DNA of 64,000 nt from Ascaris suum (GCA_013433145.1 CM024168.1:10362184-10426183), one strand, 5' to 3'; numbered from the stretch's first letter, positions 35,496-46,875 are shown. The notes: generated by a model from the sequence alone, not told the origin. Numbers and translations: made by a program.

Positions 35496-37272
35496 TGCGC
35501 TAATGCTTCAAAGAATGAGACATCTCCTCGTGGGATTGTTGAAAGAATTCGTCTGCATGTACCACATTGAGCAATCATTTTTCATTTTCAGTGGAATTAC
35601 GGATCTGAAAGACAAACGATGACATTTGTCTTGAATGGATTTTCGGGAAACGTCTAGCAGTATTTTTATTACGTTTGGAGTGTGCCCTCCAAAAAGATTT
35701 CTCCATTACAAAGGTGATGAGAGGCATTAACGCTATGATTTGATTTTTCCCAAAATACGTGCATTCCTACAGTTGTACACAGATGCATTCGCCTAGGAAA
35801 CAACAAACAAAAGGAAACCCACATATGCAGCTACAGCAATTACTATCGCAGTTGTAATGTAGGCGCCAATTCGAATGAGCACATCTTTCTGGAATGCTGA
35901 CTCGATAGCTTCAAGTCCAAACCAACATAAATATGCGCAAAAGCATTCGATATGCATTCAACTACAATCTGCGCTTTCGATTAGACTAAAAATTGAGTTT
36001 ATGAAGAAAGTTGTTGTTTGATGAAACTTCGCAAATTTTGTTAATAGTGGCCTTTGCCAGTATGAAGACAGCGTCCCCATTTTCCTTCTAAATGATTTGA
36101 ACATGCGAGTCATTCGAACATATTTCGTACGAAATAAAACTCGTAAGTCATATTTCTTTTTCGTAAGCGATCGGATGTGGTCAAAGCAAGTCATCTAATC
36201 GGCTACTGCAAATGTCGGGTCGATTACACTTATGCATATTCTTTGGAGTCATGAGAACATTTGTCGTTAGGGTCGTATTGTGCGTTGACCAGCATATCTC
36301 AACTCACGGTTGCATCAGATCTTACGGAACTTCGAGCCGTTATCCATTTTCTTAGACACTTATTCTAGAAATCGTACCATGTCTGTAAAAACTAATGTTT
36401 GAAATCTTGTTAGCTTATCTTCTCGGGTTCACAGTGTGAAACTACCATCTTTCTGCGGCCAACATCAGCTGCACCAATTATTACAAAAGTTGTGGGCTGC
36501 GACACCGACGTTTTTATGGAAACTACCATCCCGAAAATCTCGCTTGCAGCAGCTGAACACCCAGCAAGAACTCCACTGATGGTCCCAAGGAATAAGAGAG
36601 AAGGATTGAGAATATGGATTTGTGACTGAGAGAATTTAAAAAGTTCTGACGTCGCAAGCAAACTTTGCCGCCTGGTTTTAGGGAAGTAGCGGCGGAAAAC
36701 GACGTTTCTGAAAAATGCAAACTTTTGACTACATTAATGATTTCACCCCCCCCCCCCCTATCTCCACTTTCCCACCTCCCCCCTCCCAGAGCCAAGAGTA
36801 TGGTGGTTTCGAAAAAGTGCAGAACGACATCTTCTCAGCAAAGCTACGAAATTTGATCTTTTCAGTGTAGATTGCGCCGATGAAGACGACTAAGCACTCT
36901 TTGTCGCACAAGTGACGGTCGGATGAAGCACGCAAAATTCCTATTACTTGCGGAAAATATTCCCCATGAAAATATTCCCCACGGAATGCTAGATTACTGT
37001 TAGCCTATTCGTTGTCTTCGCCATCTTCAGCTAATGCGCAGGTTGAAGAGAAAAATTACAAAAGAGAGGTTAGAGTCATCAGGAGTCTTTTATGATGTTT
37101 GCAAAATGCGGTATGACTAGGTGCGCACATCGCAACGTTCTTTTCACTGGCATGCACGGCCATAAAGCATTCCTTTACAGACATTCCTAATGGAAAGCAA
37201 TCCAGAAAGTGGATCACTTGGCTCCTTCCATAAAGATTGCTTTCAAGAGCGAATTTTCATAGTGTCACTCAC
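35496..37272. other. No confident gene; possible minus-strand terminal exon at 36.4-36.6 kb
   Basis: On the minus strand, 36625-36413 follows an acceptor-like TTCTCTCAG. It reads a hydrophobic stretch (LFLGTISGVLAGCSAAASEI) and then VIIGAADVGRRKMVVSHCEP to a stop. It could be the end of a membrane protein, but the family is unknown. A run of 13 C lies at 36746-36758. Confidence 0.3.
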
Positions 37273-37471
37273 ATCAATGAATTCGATGCTTTCGAGGAGC
37301 TTATCGATTTCTTCATCGTCCATGGCAACTCCGTAAAGTGGTCCAGTACGAAATGTTTCATTCTAGAAGTATTTTTCGAAACGGTTTCCCAACCGATCAG
37401 CAATGTCACATGAATGCGTTTCAGCTCTAATTTTGTGAGGTGAATATGTTTTTTCGAAGCCTTTTGCAAAT
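37273..37471 (-). pseudogene. Exon of an unrecognised gene with an in-frame stop
   Basis: The acceptor is ACTCTAG and the donor GAT|GTGAGT. The frame reads FEKTYSPHKIRAETHSCDIA, then DRLGNRFEKYF, a TAG at 37365-37363, and NETFRTGPLYGVAMDDEEID with KLLESIEFID. Composition and the long frame either side of the stop argue for a former coding exon. The end of the exon is partly repeated upstream at about 37510-37545 (IDKLEFIDV in the same sense), a local duplication. Family not recognised. Confidence 0.5.
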
Positions 37472-38174
37472 CTAGAGTTCCAGCTTTTGCAAATCTGGAG
37501 CTTATCGACACACACACATCAATGAATTCGAGCTTATCGATTTTGTAATTCTATATCTCAGAACGCCTGTGCGTAGACCCTCGAAAGAACCACTATATGC
37601 TCGCCGTTTCCCTCGTTATCGCAGTAAATGATCTGGATACCGTGCCGGCAACAGCACTCTTCACTACTGATGAAAAACATTTGTTTAACTGAGACAATGT
37701 TGAGGTAGAGAGACGAGTCGGACTCATCCAACTTTGGCGGGATGAGAAAAAGTTCTCACAGCTCGCAGCAGCTGCCTGAAGAGGCGGCTTCCGCAGATAT
37801 TTCGATGAGTTTGCTTCTCTCGCCATTAGGGTGTTTGCAAAACCTCTTCTCAGGAAAATATATTGCTATCTCGCTCCGGCGATCCACTGTGCCAGCAGAT
37901 ATCAAATGGTTCTAAGCAAACACCACCAAATAGAGCACCTGTGAATCACATAATACGAAGCATCTAAAAGAGCACCGTGAGCATTTTCCGTCTGACATGT
38001 CAAAGACTAATAGCATGCCATACTGAAAACGCTTCATTACAAAATCGGGTTCTGGATGATATGGCTGTGCGAAGACCTGAAATTACATGATGAGTTAAAG
38101 TCCGTTTAAGATGCCCAGAGAAGGCAAACGGATCGTTTGAGATAGTGTTTGTGTGCTTTTTTTCTGCTGTTTAA
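37472..38174. other. Possible decayed plus-strand coding, unassigned
   Basis: The plus strand at 37625-37850 reads VNDLDTVPATALFTTDEKH, VEVERRVGLIQLWRDEKKFS and GGFRRYFDEFASLAIRV with two stops between. It may be a decayed exon. No splice sites were matched. Confidence 0.3.
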
Positions 38175-38287
38175 ATTAGCAATGTTAAGCATGTCAGCAG
38201 ACTCCTTTTCAGTCTTCATGATGCGGTCAAGCAACTCGGCCTGCTGGTCGGTAGTCCTCTGATATTTTGCCGTGGCAGTGGTGTAAG
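38175..38287 (-). CDS. Possible exon, coiled-coil-like peptide
   Basis: The minus-strand frame after an acceptor (GATGTAG) reads YTTATAKYQRTTDQQAELLD and RIMKTEKESADMLNIANLN. It is polar, heptad-like and protein-like. No consensus donor follows, so the lower end is approximate. It could belong to the same gene as 37273-37471. Confidence 0.35.
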
Positions 38288-39261
38288 CTACATCAAAGTA
38301 TATGGATGTCGCCTAATTATTGCAACGGGCACGCTATTTTTTCTTTTTAGGGATCTTCTTTTCCTTTCGGCACGATGAATTACATTCACTGATTTGCAGC
38401 ATTTCCGAAGAAGATGCTGAACCGGTGTCGCCGGAAGAGGAAGACTTAACAGTAGGAGGGAAGGCATAGCAGCGAGAGGGAGGATGCAGCAGCTGGAAGA
38501 GGCTTCAATATTCCAGCATGTCGTCATCGGGAAGTAATTGACTAAGGATATAATATTACAATACAGCACCAGCTTTTGATTCCAAAGCTTTAATCATTTT
38601 GCTTATCTCTAGCTAAGCGCTGGAAAATTAACAGATGCCACTGTTTCGCCAAAAATCTCCCCTCGATTTGCCTTCTATTTTTGGATGGTTTCAAAAGTAC
38701 GATATTCTGTGACAAAAATCAATAATCGATGGATTTTTAAATGGTCCTGAAGATCTGCTTTCTCCTTAACCGCAATTAGCAGTTCCAATGGTTCCACTTT
38801 CTGCCAAAACTGCCAAAAAGTTTGCTCCAACCGGCTGATTAATTTAATCCAAATCAGCGAAATATTCAAGCAAATCTTCCGCACCAGTCATTACTTCTGC
38901 TAATGTCTAATCTTAAAGCAGATAACTGCTAATTCATTCAAGCAAGCAATGAATTATTTCATTTGCACTAGCTGTTCATGTCAAAGCAAATAGTTGCTTG
39001 CGGAAGCCACTGAAAACCTAGGGACGCTCTTGAGGATCATCCATGGTGGGAGGAATAAAAATTACCCATCATTCATGGCATTTTACGACGACATGCCGTT
39101 TCTGACACAGCTTTTGCTCATGCTGTGATCAGCTTATCTGTGGTAATAGCGAACGTCTGTGGAGGTCTGAAGACGAGGAACTACTTGCCCTCACCAGAAA
39201 CGCATGCAAGAATATCGTATAATGGGGGGAGGGGGATATGGAAAACCATGATCCTGCCATG
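38288..39261. other. No confident gene
   Basis: Minus-strand frames at 38288-38569 and 38675-38884 are open, but no splice sites fit. The second (FWQFWQKVEPLELLIAVKEK) has some protein character. No recognised family. Confidence 0.3.
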
Positions 39262-39412
39262 CTACGGGTTTCGTGGCCTGGCTTTGCGAAGCTCGACCAC
39301 GAGCCGAGGAGTCCGTGGATCTGCCAGGTGTGAGGAAATCAGCTGCTCTAGTCGAGCGAAACGGGCATTCGTGGCACCGTTCTCAATGACCGTTCTCAAT
39401 TCAGCTATTTCT
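39262..39412 (-). CDS. Terminal exon of an unrecognised gene
   Basis: Acceptor GTAAAACAG, one carried-in base, then 49 codons to TAG (39264-39262). The peptide is helical and charged: EIAELRTVIENGATNARFAR, LEQLISSHLADPRTPRLVVE, LRKARPRNP. The exact fit of acceptor phase and stop supports it. Family not recognised; upstream exons not found. Confidence 0.45.
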
Positions 39413-39832
39413 CTGTTTTACTGCTTTGTCTTGTCTCCGCATGAAGGGTAACTTCAAATTTCCTTGTACGAACCAGTGCAACTTAAGCGTTTCACTTCTA
39501 TGTCTAATGGGCACAGCGTGTCCTGATTGTTCTAGGAGTTCCTAAGCAGCGACTTGATAATTTCGCGTGCGGAGAAGTGCTCTATGTAAGCAGTGACTGG
39601 ACTTCTTTTGTGCGAGCGACTCCACCCCGATTGAGTAAGGTTTTTGATGGCAACTTGGAGCTTTCTTTTGCAGACAAATGCACGTCGACGTTTCAGCTGT
39701 GCTTCTGCAAAGTTTTGAAACATTCTCGTACTAAAATGTACGCCATGCCATGCCTGCTTAGGTAGAAAAATTTTACTTTATTTCTCATCCGAACTATATA
39801 TTCTGTCGTTGAATGCGTTTGCACTGACGACG
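39413..39832. other. No recognisable gene
   Basis: Short frames only. A plus-strand piece near 39585-39650 reads SDWTSFVRATPPRLSK before a GT but has no plausible intron length to the next acceptor. Confidence 0.3.
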
Positions 39833-40044
39833 TCAAACTATCAAACTCGCGGTGTCACTCTTAATACTGTCGGATAACAAATTCGATGAAAGCAATACCA
39901 TATCCCTGATTTTGTCCAGTTTTTTCAAAGACGACAAGTCTACATCTGACTCTTTCCTGAAAACTGTGACTCCCGCAGTTAAAGCACCGTCACACAGGGA
40001 GTCTGCAGAAATCTTGCTTTGATAGGTTTTATCCAATCGCACTT
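39833..40044 (-). CDS. Possible terminal exon, unrecognised protein
   Basis: The minus-strand frame reads RLDKTYQSKISADSLCDGAL, TAGVTVFRKESDVDLSSLKK and LDKIRDMVLLSSNLLSDSIK to a TGA at 39835-39833. It has protein-like composition. The acceptor (AACAAAG) is weak, so the upper end is uncertain. Confidence 0.35.
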
Positions 40045-40189
40045 TGTTTTGAAATTCAGGTCCAAGGAAGATTCATATTCATATTTGCATCACTTATCGC
40101 GTGCATTCTGCTTTTTCCAATTTTTCTCTGGCAAAATGTGATCCGCGAAACCAGCAATGAAGTAATTTTATTCATTCCTTCACTCGCAG

Positions 40190-41245
40190 AACAGGTGAAG
40201 GAAGAGCAATCTCATTTCATGCAACGAGGAAATGATAAAAGCAAAGAAATACGAATGGTCTCAAAAAACTCAGGTTCATTTGGCAGCGTACAGCTTCATT
40301 TCCTGGGTGTATGAAGTGAAACTGTTTTTTCCTTCACGTGCTCCGAAAGCAAACAAAGGAATCAGATTGCTTCTTTTCGTTACAGAAGAATTGCAAGGAG
40401 GATGTGGGAGATCGAGGGTTCAAAATGGTGCATATATTTATCTTCTTAGGCCTGGAAGTCAAAAAACCTACGATGGAGTGGAATCGATCACATTTTACTT
40501 TATGGACACTTCCTGTACGATCCTGCGGGAGTAACGACTTCTATGACAACGGTCGGAAAGTGGACCCTTTCATCCTCACCAAGACTGGAGAAATTAACTA
40601 TATGGCTTTACTTCAACCGAATTCACCATCCGGCAACATCAAACAGGGTCACAAGTCCCACGTTGGCAATGCCGACCCCATACAAGCAATTTTGCACAGA
40701 AACAGCAAAAACGACAAAATTTTTGCACAGAGACATGCAGGGACTCGGCACAGTTCTTTGCACGAGAAAGTATCGAAATTCTATCTTCGTAGAACAGTGT
40801 TTCTCAGAGTCCAGCTGGCCACATGAGGAGCTGCACGCGTGCCGAATACACATGGTGAGCCTCTTCTACTTGATCCATCAGCTTCGAAAGAATTCTGCGC
40901 ACTCAAGCAAGACGAGAAATGTGCGGTCGTTTTGTTCTCATTTCATCTCTCAGGCGGACCGTTCTTCTGTGGAAGAATTCTACACACGGTAGGAGAGTCA
41001 AAAAACCAGTGCATGGTTGGTCGTGTTATGTTATTTGTGAATCCAGTCAGCTTATTGGCATATCATTCGGTGTTCCTCTGGCACGCTTATCCACGCTTTC
41101 ACGCGTACAGTTATCTGAATTTTTCATTTCGCCAACCGAAGTCGATTTGTGGCTCCTAACGAGCTCGAACACGTTCGTTAAAGTGCAGAACCTACGCCAA
41201 GAAGGCGTTTTTTGCCCATTGATAGTGGACGCAAGCGGGGAATGA
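40190..41245 (+). CDS. Multi-exon gene region, unrecognised, frames partly disrupted
   Basis: Exon 40190-40306 (acceptor CACTCGCAG, donor CTGG|GTGTATG) reads VKEEQSHFMQRGNDKSKEIR and KNSGSFGSVQLHFLG. The next acceptor (TTCGTTACAG, exon from 40386) continues in phase with ELQGGCGRSRVQNGAYIYLL and GVESITFYFMDTSC to a stop at about 40532. A second frame there is also open (GRKVDPFILTKTGEINYMAL). Further 3', 40540-40990 and 40840-41160 are open in other frames. The region ends with a convincing C-terminus, QLSEFFISPTEVDLWLLTSS and RQEGVFCPLIVDASGE, stop at 41243-41245. Several overlapping open frames mean that either introns are unresolved or indels are present. Confidence 0.4.
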
Positions 41246-41327
41246 TGTCGAGAAGTGAATCTAGTGATTTCAACCATATTGACTTGTATATGCTGATTTG
41301 AAGTTGATAGTTGTCAAAGAAGTTGCA

Positions 41328-41794
41328 ATGTCCAACTCAAGATGTAGCCGAATTTCGTCCTCATCGTTGGTGGAATTGGCTGGCGAAAGCTGTAGAATGC
41401 ATAGAGGAATCAAAAACAGGTAGCGAGCTTTACATAAACGGACTTGAAATTTGCATTACGCCCCAACAAGACACTGGCACATATCAACACACAAAAGTTA
41501 GGTCAAAGGGTCCCGAGGTGCACTTGCATTGCAAGGAACGCAAAAATATCCAGCCAGCTTACCATTGACGCGGCGATTGACCCAAGCTCTCTACACGGCC
41601 GCTCACGAACTTTAAAAATGGTATCATTGTCGAACTTGGAAAAGCAAAAGCTCTCGAATGCATCCCGCTTATGCAAGCATCTATCATATCAAGCTCCTCT
41701 AATTGCTCCTACCAAAAAGATGATCTCTGCGTCAAATGACCAACGTCGATTCATACAAGGTCCTGCCAATGTGCATTGCGAGGCTGCTCCGTCT
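41328..41794 (+). CDS. Exon(s) ending at a consensus donor, unrecognised protein
   Basis: A frame open from 41444 to a perfect donor (TCT|GTAAGTAC) reads KISSQLTIDAAIDPSSLHGR, LKMVSLSNLEKQKLSNASRL and RRFIQGPANVHCEAAPS. An ATG-started frame just upstream (41328) reads MSNSRCSRISSSSLVELAGE to a possible donor (AACAG|GTAGCG). The peptide is hydrophilic with no known motif. Confidence 0.42.
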
Positions 41795-43819
41795 GTAAGT
41801 ACGTATAAGTGTCTGCCGGTGTAATTTGCAAGCATGCTTGTTTGATAAGTTCAGATAGCATTTTTATGCGTAATGTGATGTGATCTGTTAAGTAAATCCA
41901 GTAAAGGTATATTTTAGAAATTTGAAATCGACAATCTGCATTCCATTATTCCTTTGCAATTTCTTCGGTTTGCAGCATTTCAACGAATGAAAATCTTTGA
42001 AGTAAAGCTCCACAGAAATGGGAATATTTACCTATGTTATGTGATATTCAGTGAGGAAATATCGCTGATGTCCAGCTTTACTTATTTTTGCTACATTCTT
42101 CTTTGCTGCTATTCTTTAATTCTGTCTTCCCATAAATGCAGCGAATGGAAAAGATTCCAATTGACACATAAGATGAGTTTCCACTTTGATTTAGTTGACG
42201 GCGCATTTCATGATGGATGAATATGCATGCATATTAGAAATCGTTGCTGGTGAGTGACTTATTTTTCGCGTACTTGAAGCTCCACTTCTTTGAGACGTTA
42301 AACAACAGCAGCTCATCTAACTACTTTAGCCGAATTTATTTTGTTGCGTGAAAAATTGCCCGCAAGAGTTACGGTGCTGAACTTCAGTTTCAGATGCCAT
42401 GAAAAAGAACCTCGATTCTACTTACTTCCCAAGAAAAAAACCGACGCTCGACTTGAGTGTTTTTGCTTCTTCTTGCATGGTCATATGGTATTTTACCGAC
42501 TAACGTTTGCATAAAGAATTGCTCATAATGCTCAATTTTGCATATTTCGTTGAGTGCAAAGAGTACGAAAAATCCCATCCTCTTCAATAGTGAAATGAAT
42601 GAAAAGCACTTGTTTAAGCATTTGCAAATGTATTGTAAAGAATTCAGACAATATCTTTTGCTCGCATTGCTTAACAATTCAGACATTTCAATACATTTAA
42701 GTTCAGACAATACATTTAAAACAATTCTGACATTTCACCTCCTTCGGCTAATCTCACCATCTTTGGAAATGCTCGCATTGCTAGGAAGATTGGGATTGCA
42801 AGGAATTTCGGAAGTGTTGGTAGGCACCTCAGCTTTACTTAGTGTTGCATCAATCCGACCTTTGTTAACTGACTGCGAATTTGCACTCCCTTCCATTTAT
42901 TCGTCCCCTCCACTTATCTTCTTGCATTTTAAGCAGTCCAGCATCCATGCCCGCATTTGTTCCTGGGTTAGATCCAACTGGGAAGCCCACCAAAGCTTGA
43001 GGTACCAAATTAGATTTATACTTCAGAAAGAGTTATTGGCACTTAAATATTAAAAAGGCGCACGAGTTTTACAACGGTCGGGCCTCATTTCCGCGGCAGT
43101 ATTCTTCTTACATCTGTCAGGTTTTTACTTGGCATGGAACGTACTTTCACTTCGTCCCAAGTGTGTGAAGGAAAAAGAATCTCTCGTAGACCTGTGCCAC
43201 ATTTGAGATCTTGTTCTATAGAGGCATCATTCTGCATTTTATTTTTTTTTTTTTGTGATCACTTGTGAAGCTGACTGGTCGATCAGTTGATCAGAAACCA
43301 AAACCACTCATCGTGACAAGGATCCTCTGTCATCCTTCCTCACTTGTGTTCTCTTGTGCGTTCGGATTCCAGTAAAAGACCGTTCTGCCTTCCATGAAGG
43401 TTACTAAATTGCACATCTCAAGAGTAAACCGGTCAATTTTATTCACACCCAAAACTCCAGTGTAGAATGCCTACAAGCCGGGGAACGACAAACAGAATTA
43501 AAAATTAACATTATACTTTTTATAATTAACATAAGAAAACTTGACCGAGAGCGACTTTACGTTGCTAATGTTTTCCACAAAATGGGAAGAGTAAAGAAGT
43601 GATGACGAGTCGGAATGTTGTTCAGTATGCGTTGTTAGCAATTAGCATTTTAGGATACCACTGTGTTACCGGCAGCCGACTTATCATTCGGCGCTTTTTC
43701 CAGTCAGCACAAAGTGCATCACGAACTACAGCCCTTTTCATTTTTGGTGCCTCCTTCAGAAGTTTTAAAAGCCCCTATTGCGGCAGTCTGGTTTGCTTAG
43801 CTGCAAGCCATCCAGCGCC
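41795..43819. other. No confident gene
   Basis: AT-rich sequence with a poly-T run near 43240-43254. A 171-codon plus-strand frame (42538-43053) lacks splice sites and known motifs, and is overlapped by minus-strand frames. It is not called. Confidence 0.35.
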
Positions 43820-44029
43820 TCCCCATGTTGCAGATGGGGGAACGGCTGTCGAATACGACGGTTAACCGCGATTATACTGAATTAGCGGGGGCGGATAAGC
43901 AAGGGCGTAGTCCAACAGAGTGTGGACGGACTGACGGTGGCTCGTCATTCTCACGTAAAAAGTCACAATGCCCTTTGACGGATTCGTGTCACGGCGAGTA
44001 TGGTCCGCCGTAAAAGACCGCAGCCCCCT

Positions 44030-44157
44030 CTGCCTTGAGTGTAATCCTTCGGTGGATGAAGACTAGGAGAGTCAACTCCGAAATAAAATCAACTCTCTGC
44101 CTTGAGGTAATTATTGGGCGGATAAAGGCTAGGAGAGCTGACTCCGAAATAAAAGCA
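44030..44157 (+). repeat. 67-base direct repeat in the LINE 5' region
   Basis: Two imperfect copies start at 44030 and 44097. Both begin CTGCCTTGAG and end CTCCGAAATAAAA, with GGATRAAGRCTAGGAGAG in the middle. Such 5' monomers can carry promoter activity in LINEs; that role is inference. Confidence 0.75.
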
Positions 44158-44299
44158 CCCAGAGGGGCTATAGGGTCAAGAGAGCCAGCACCCCGAATGG
44201 CACTGCCGCAAAAGTTAATTTGCTAAAAAACCGAATGCATATTATCCAAACGTCTCTTTCGGAATAGGACTTCTGGACCGGTTGGCCAACGAGTAAAGA

Positions 44300-45285
44300 A
44301 TAACGGAATCGTTAAAGTCTTCCTTGCATCACGCAACGTCAGAACTTTGTCTTCAGATCCCAAAATTGACTCATATCTTGACGTCACGGCAGACATAAAG
44401 GGCGATGTAATTGGCATCTGTTAAACAAGAAGAAGCAATGATCTGGTGGCGGAATGGCACACGGGTGACCAAGTTTTTTTGGGTAGAGCATTCGATTGCA
44501 GAACGAGAAATGGAGGAGTTCGGTTTATTGTAAGAAAAGAAATGGTGAAGCACGTCAAAAGTTGCGACCTCATTTCACCTAAGATTGCAGTTTGGTCCTG
44601 AGGCTGACGGGACGCCGCAAAATAGAGACTGTTCAAGCATATGCACCAGCGCAAAACAATAATCAAACTCTGGAAGAGTCTGAAGAAGATATTGAAGGGT
44701 TCTACCAAGAATTAGAAGAGGCCATGCAGATCAGATCGACCTACACGGTGATTCAGGGCGACTTCAGCGCTATTGTCGGAAAGAAGATAAACAAAGTACA
44801 AGAAACGAAAGAGGATCCCGCCTTGTAAATTTCGCTGTTAGCAATCACTTGAACATCATGAATACTTGTTTCCAGAAGAGCGAAAAAAGACAGTGGATTT
44901 GGAGAAGTGCTGATGGTCGGACTTTAAACCAAACTGATTTCGTCTTGACTGACACAAAGCGCATTTTTTCTGATGTATCAGTCATAGGAGAAAAGATTAT
45001 TAGCAAGGGTTCAGATCATCGGTTGCTACACTCAACATTAATGTTGAAAGTTAAACGTGAAAATGGGATGTTGAAGAAAGGATGTCCTCCAAGAAGAAAC
45101 CTAAATGCCGATACGTTCTCGAATCTGATGGAAACTATCGACTTCTCGATGAACTGCACAAATATTGATAAAGACAATGAGCAGTTCGTTGCTAACATTC
45201 TGAAGGCAACGACCCTACAAGTGAAGAAATCCTTCCAAAAGGAAAAGACGTATCTGACACACTACGTTGTTGTTGATGAGAGTTA
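44300..45285 (+). pseudogene. RTE LINE endonuclease domain, inactive
   Basis: Reads ASRNVRTLSSDPKIDSYLDV and IKGDVIGIC, then a TAA (44422-44424) where RTE endonucleases have the metal-binding Glu (ET[KR]). It continues with LVAEWHTGDQVFLGRAFD and RNGGVRFIVRKEM. A frameshift near 44595 leads to VQAYAPAQNN and YTVIQGDFSAIVGKKI, the GDFNA-type motif with Ser for Asn. The rest reads MNTCFQKSEKRQWIWRSADG and GSDHRLLHSTL, with the terminal SDH motif. The domain nicks target DNA to prime insertion. The lost Glu alone should abolish activity. Confidence 0.85.
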
Positions 45286-45335
45286 GAGCCCACCGAGTAG
45301 CAGATGGCACAGCAATCGAATAGGACTACAAAACA

Positions 45336-46328
45336 GTGTGCAAAGAGATCCGGAAAAGTTTACCATCGGATTATGATGAATATCGCAAGATAAAGCTAAG
45401 AGCGACTGCACAGAAAGGAAAAAGCGTCAAAAGAATTGAAAGGGAGTTGCAGCTGAAAAGAAATTTGCCTATCGCACTGAAAGATGCCGACGGAAGATGT
45501 ACCACAGATAGAAAAAAAAATGAAAGGAGTTTGTGAAAAATTCTATAATGAACTGCACGCATCTAACGTGAAGATAAATGAAATTAAACCGCATATCGAA
45601 AAAGAAGAAATTCCAGTTGTAATATGGGACGAGGTAGAAGAAACCGTCAAGAAGATGAAGCCCAAATATGTCCCGGAATTGACAGAATAACAGCAGAATA
45701 CTTAAAAGCGGAGGGCTATTTGTTCAAAAGGCAATCGCAGAAAGATTTACGTTCTAGTTTTAAAAAAAGATGCGATTCCGAAAGCCTGGTCAACTTCGAA
45801 AACTGTGCTATTGAAGAAAAAAGGCGATCCAGAAGATCTTGGTAACTATCGCCCGATAACACTGCTGTCTCAGCTATCTAAGCTGTTCACAAGACTGCTG
45901 TTACATCGAATATCCTATCAACTGGAACTCAGCAGAGAACAAGCGGGATTCAAAGTTGGATACTCCACTCAAGATCATATTCACGCTCTCAGTCAGTTGT
46001 TGAAGAAGAGCAAAGAATATCAGATGCCGGTATGTTTAGCTTCCGTCGACTACCGCAAATCGTTTGATTCTGTGGAAACGACCGCTATAATCAACGCCTT
46101 ACGCGAAGCTGTGTAAACCCTGCTTACATCAACGTCGTAAGACTCATTGGTGAAGAAAGCATGACTGACATAAAGCTTTTGTCCGAAATGTGTCATATAC
46201 AAATAAATAAAGGAGTCCGACAAGGAGATGTAATCTCCCCGACGCTCCTTGCAGCAACCCTAGAATCTGTTTCTCGAAATATGAATCACCAGGGCGGAAT
46301 TATGATTGAAGGTGGAAAGCTAGCTCAC
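45336..46328 (+). pseudogene. RTE LINE reverse transcriptase, N-terminal half
   Basis: Fragments in shifting frames: the linker (KIKLRATAQKGKSVKRIE), NYRPITLLSQLSKLFTRLLL (fingers), SREQAGFKVGYSTQDHIHAL, MPVCLASVDYRKSFDSVETT (motif A with its Asp) and KGVRQGDVISPTLLAATLE (motif B, from 46209). The part ends at GGIMIEGGKLAH, where the solo LTR interrupts at 46328. Stops or frameshifts occur near 45535, 45690, 45840 and 46115. Confidence 0.88.
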
Positions 46329-46456
46329 TGTATTGAACGAAGAAAAAGAAAATGTTTTCTTTTTGAGTTTGCAACTTACGTTCAGTAATTCGTTGAGGCG
46401 ATGTAGCCCGATTTACAGCAGAAGTAGCGTTGAACAAGCGGAATACAGCACATGCG

Positions 46457-46544
46457 ATATTACGAACAGCAAAGGGTGTACAGAAATTACAATAGTGTGA
46501 CTACGGTGCAATATTACGAACAGCAAAGAATGTACAGAAATTAT
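46457..46544. repeat. Two-copy direct repeat inside the solo LTR
   Basis: ATATTACGAACAGCAAAG followed by TGTACAGAAATTA occurs at 46457 and again at 46511, with a 54-base period. Confidence 0.8.
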
Positions 46545-46578
46545 GATACTTTGACGACGGGAAGACAGACAGCAAAAC

Positions 46579-46620
46579 AGGAGCTACCTTAAGCTCCTGA
46601 CCAGGGGCTCCTCCCTGGTC
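46579..46620. repeat. Two adjacent hairpins inside the solo LTR
   Basis: AGGAGCT/AGCTCCT (46579-46585 and 46592-46598, 6-base loop) is followed immediately by GACCAGGG/CCCTGGTC (46599-46606 and 46613-46620, 6-base loop). The second loop (GCTCCT) repeats the arm of the first stem, so alternative pairing between them is possible. Confidence 0.8.
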
Positions 46621-46875
46621 GACTCAGCACAACCCGAATGCCGAATTTTTGGTCGGGCAGTTTCCGCTGCCCCGCCTGGCTCCGCCTTCAATTTCTTCTA
46701 ATGTATGCAACGTCACCTTTGTTCTATTGAAACGTCTAGTTTTTGCACATCTGTTTCCGCTGGATGCATCATCGCTTCCGCTTGTTGTTGGTGCCGCTGA
46801 GGCGGCTAGCCCTTGTTTGCTGCACGTTGGCTCCAATGAGCCGCGATGATGCATTTCGCGAATAGCGACACTCAC

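Larger units (their letters stand above)
46329..46870. mobile_element. 542-bp solo LTR inserted in the LINE
   Basis: The insertion begins TGTATTG and ends GCGACA (TGT...ACA ends). It is flanked by the 5-base direct repeat CTCAC (46324-46328 and 46871-46875). Without it and one CTCAC, the LINE runs straight from its pre-active-site segment into LLYADD. TG...CA ends with a 5-base duplication are the hallmarks of LTR-retroelement integration; a lone LTR remains after recombination between two. Strand is unknown. It contains a 54-base-period direct repeat and two adjacent hairpins. Confidence 0.7.

Noticed and set aside
40386..40534. NGAYIYLLRP resembling the SGAYIF motif of alpha-mannosidases
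   Set aside because: Only about ten residues match; the flanking exons do not resemble that family.
42880..43010. Minus-strand stretch resembling a homeodomain end (LWWASQLDLTQEQMRAW)
   Set aside because: The match is short, key recognition-helix residues are absent, and no other part of a homeodomain is nearby.
42538..43053. 171-codon plus-strand open frame
   Set aside because: No start context, splice sites or known motif, and a competing minus-strand frame overlaps it. AT-rich sequence gives frames of this size by chance.
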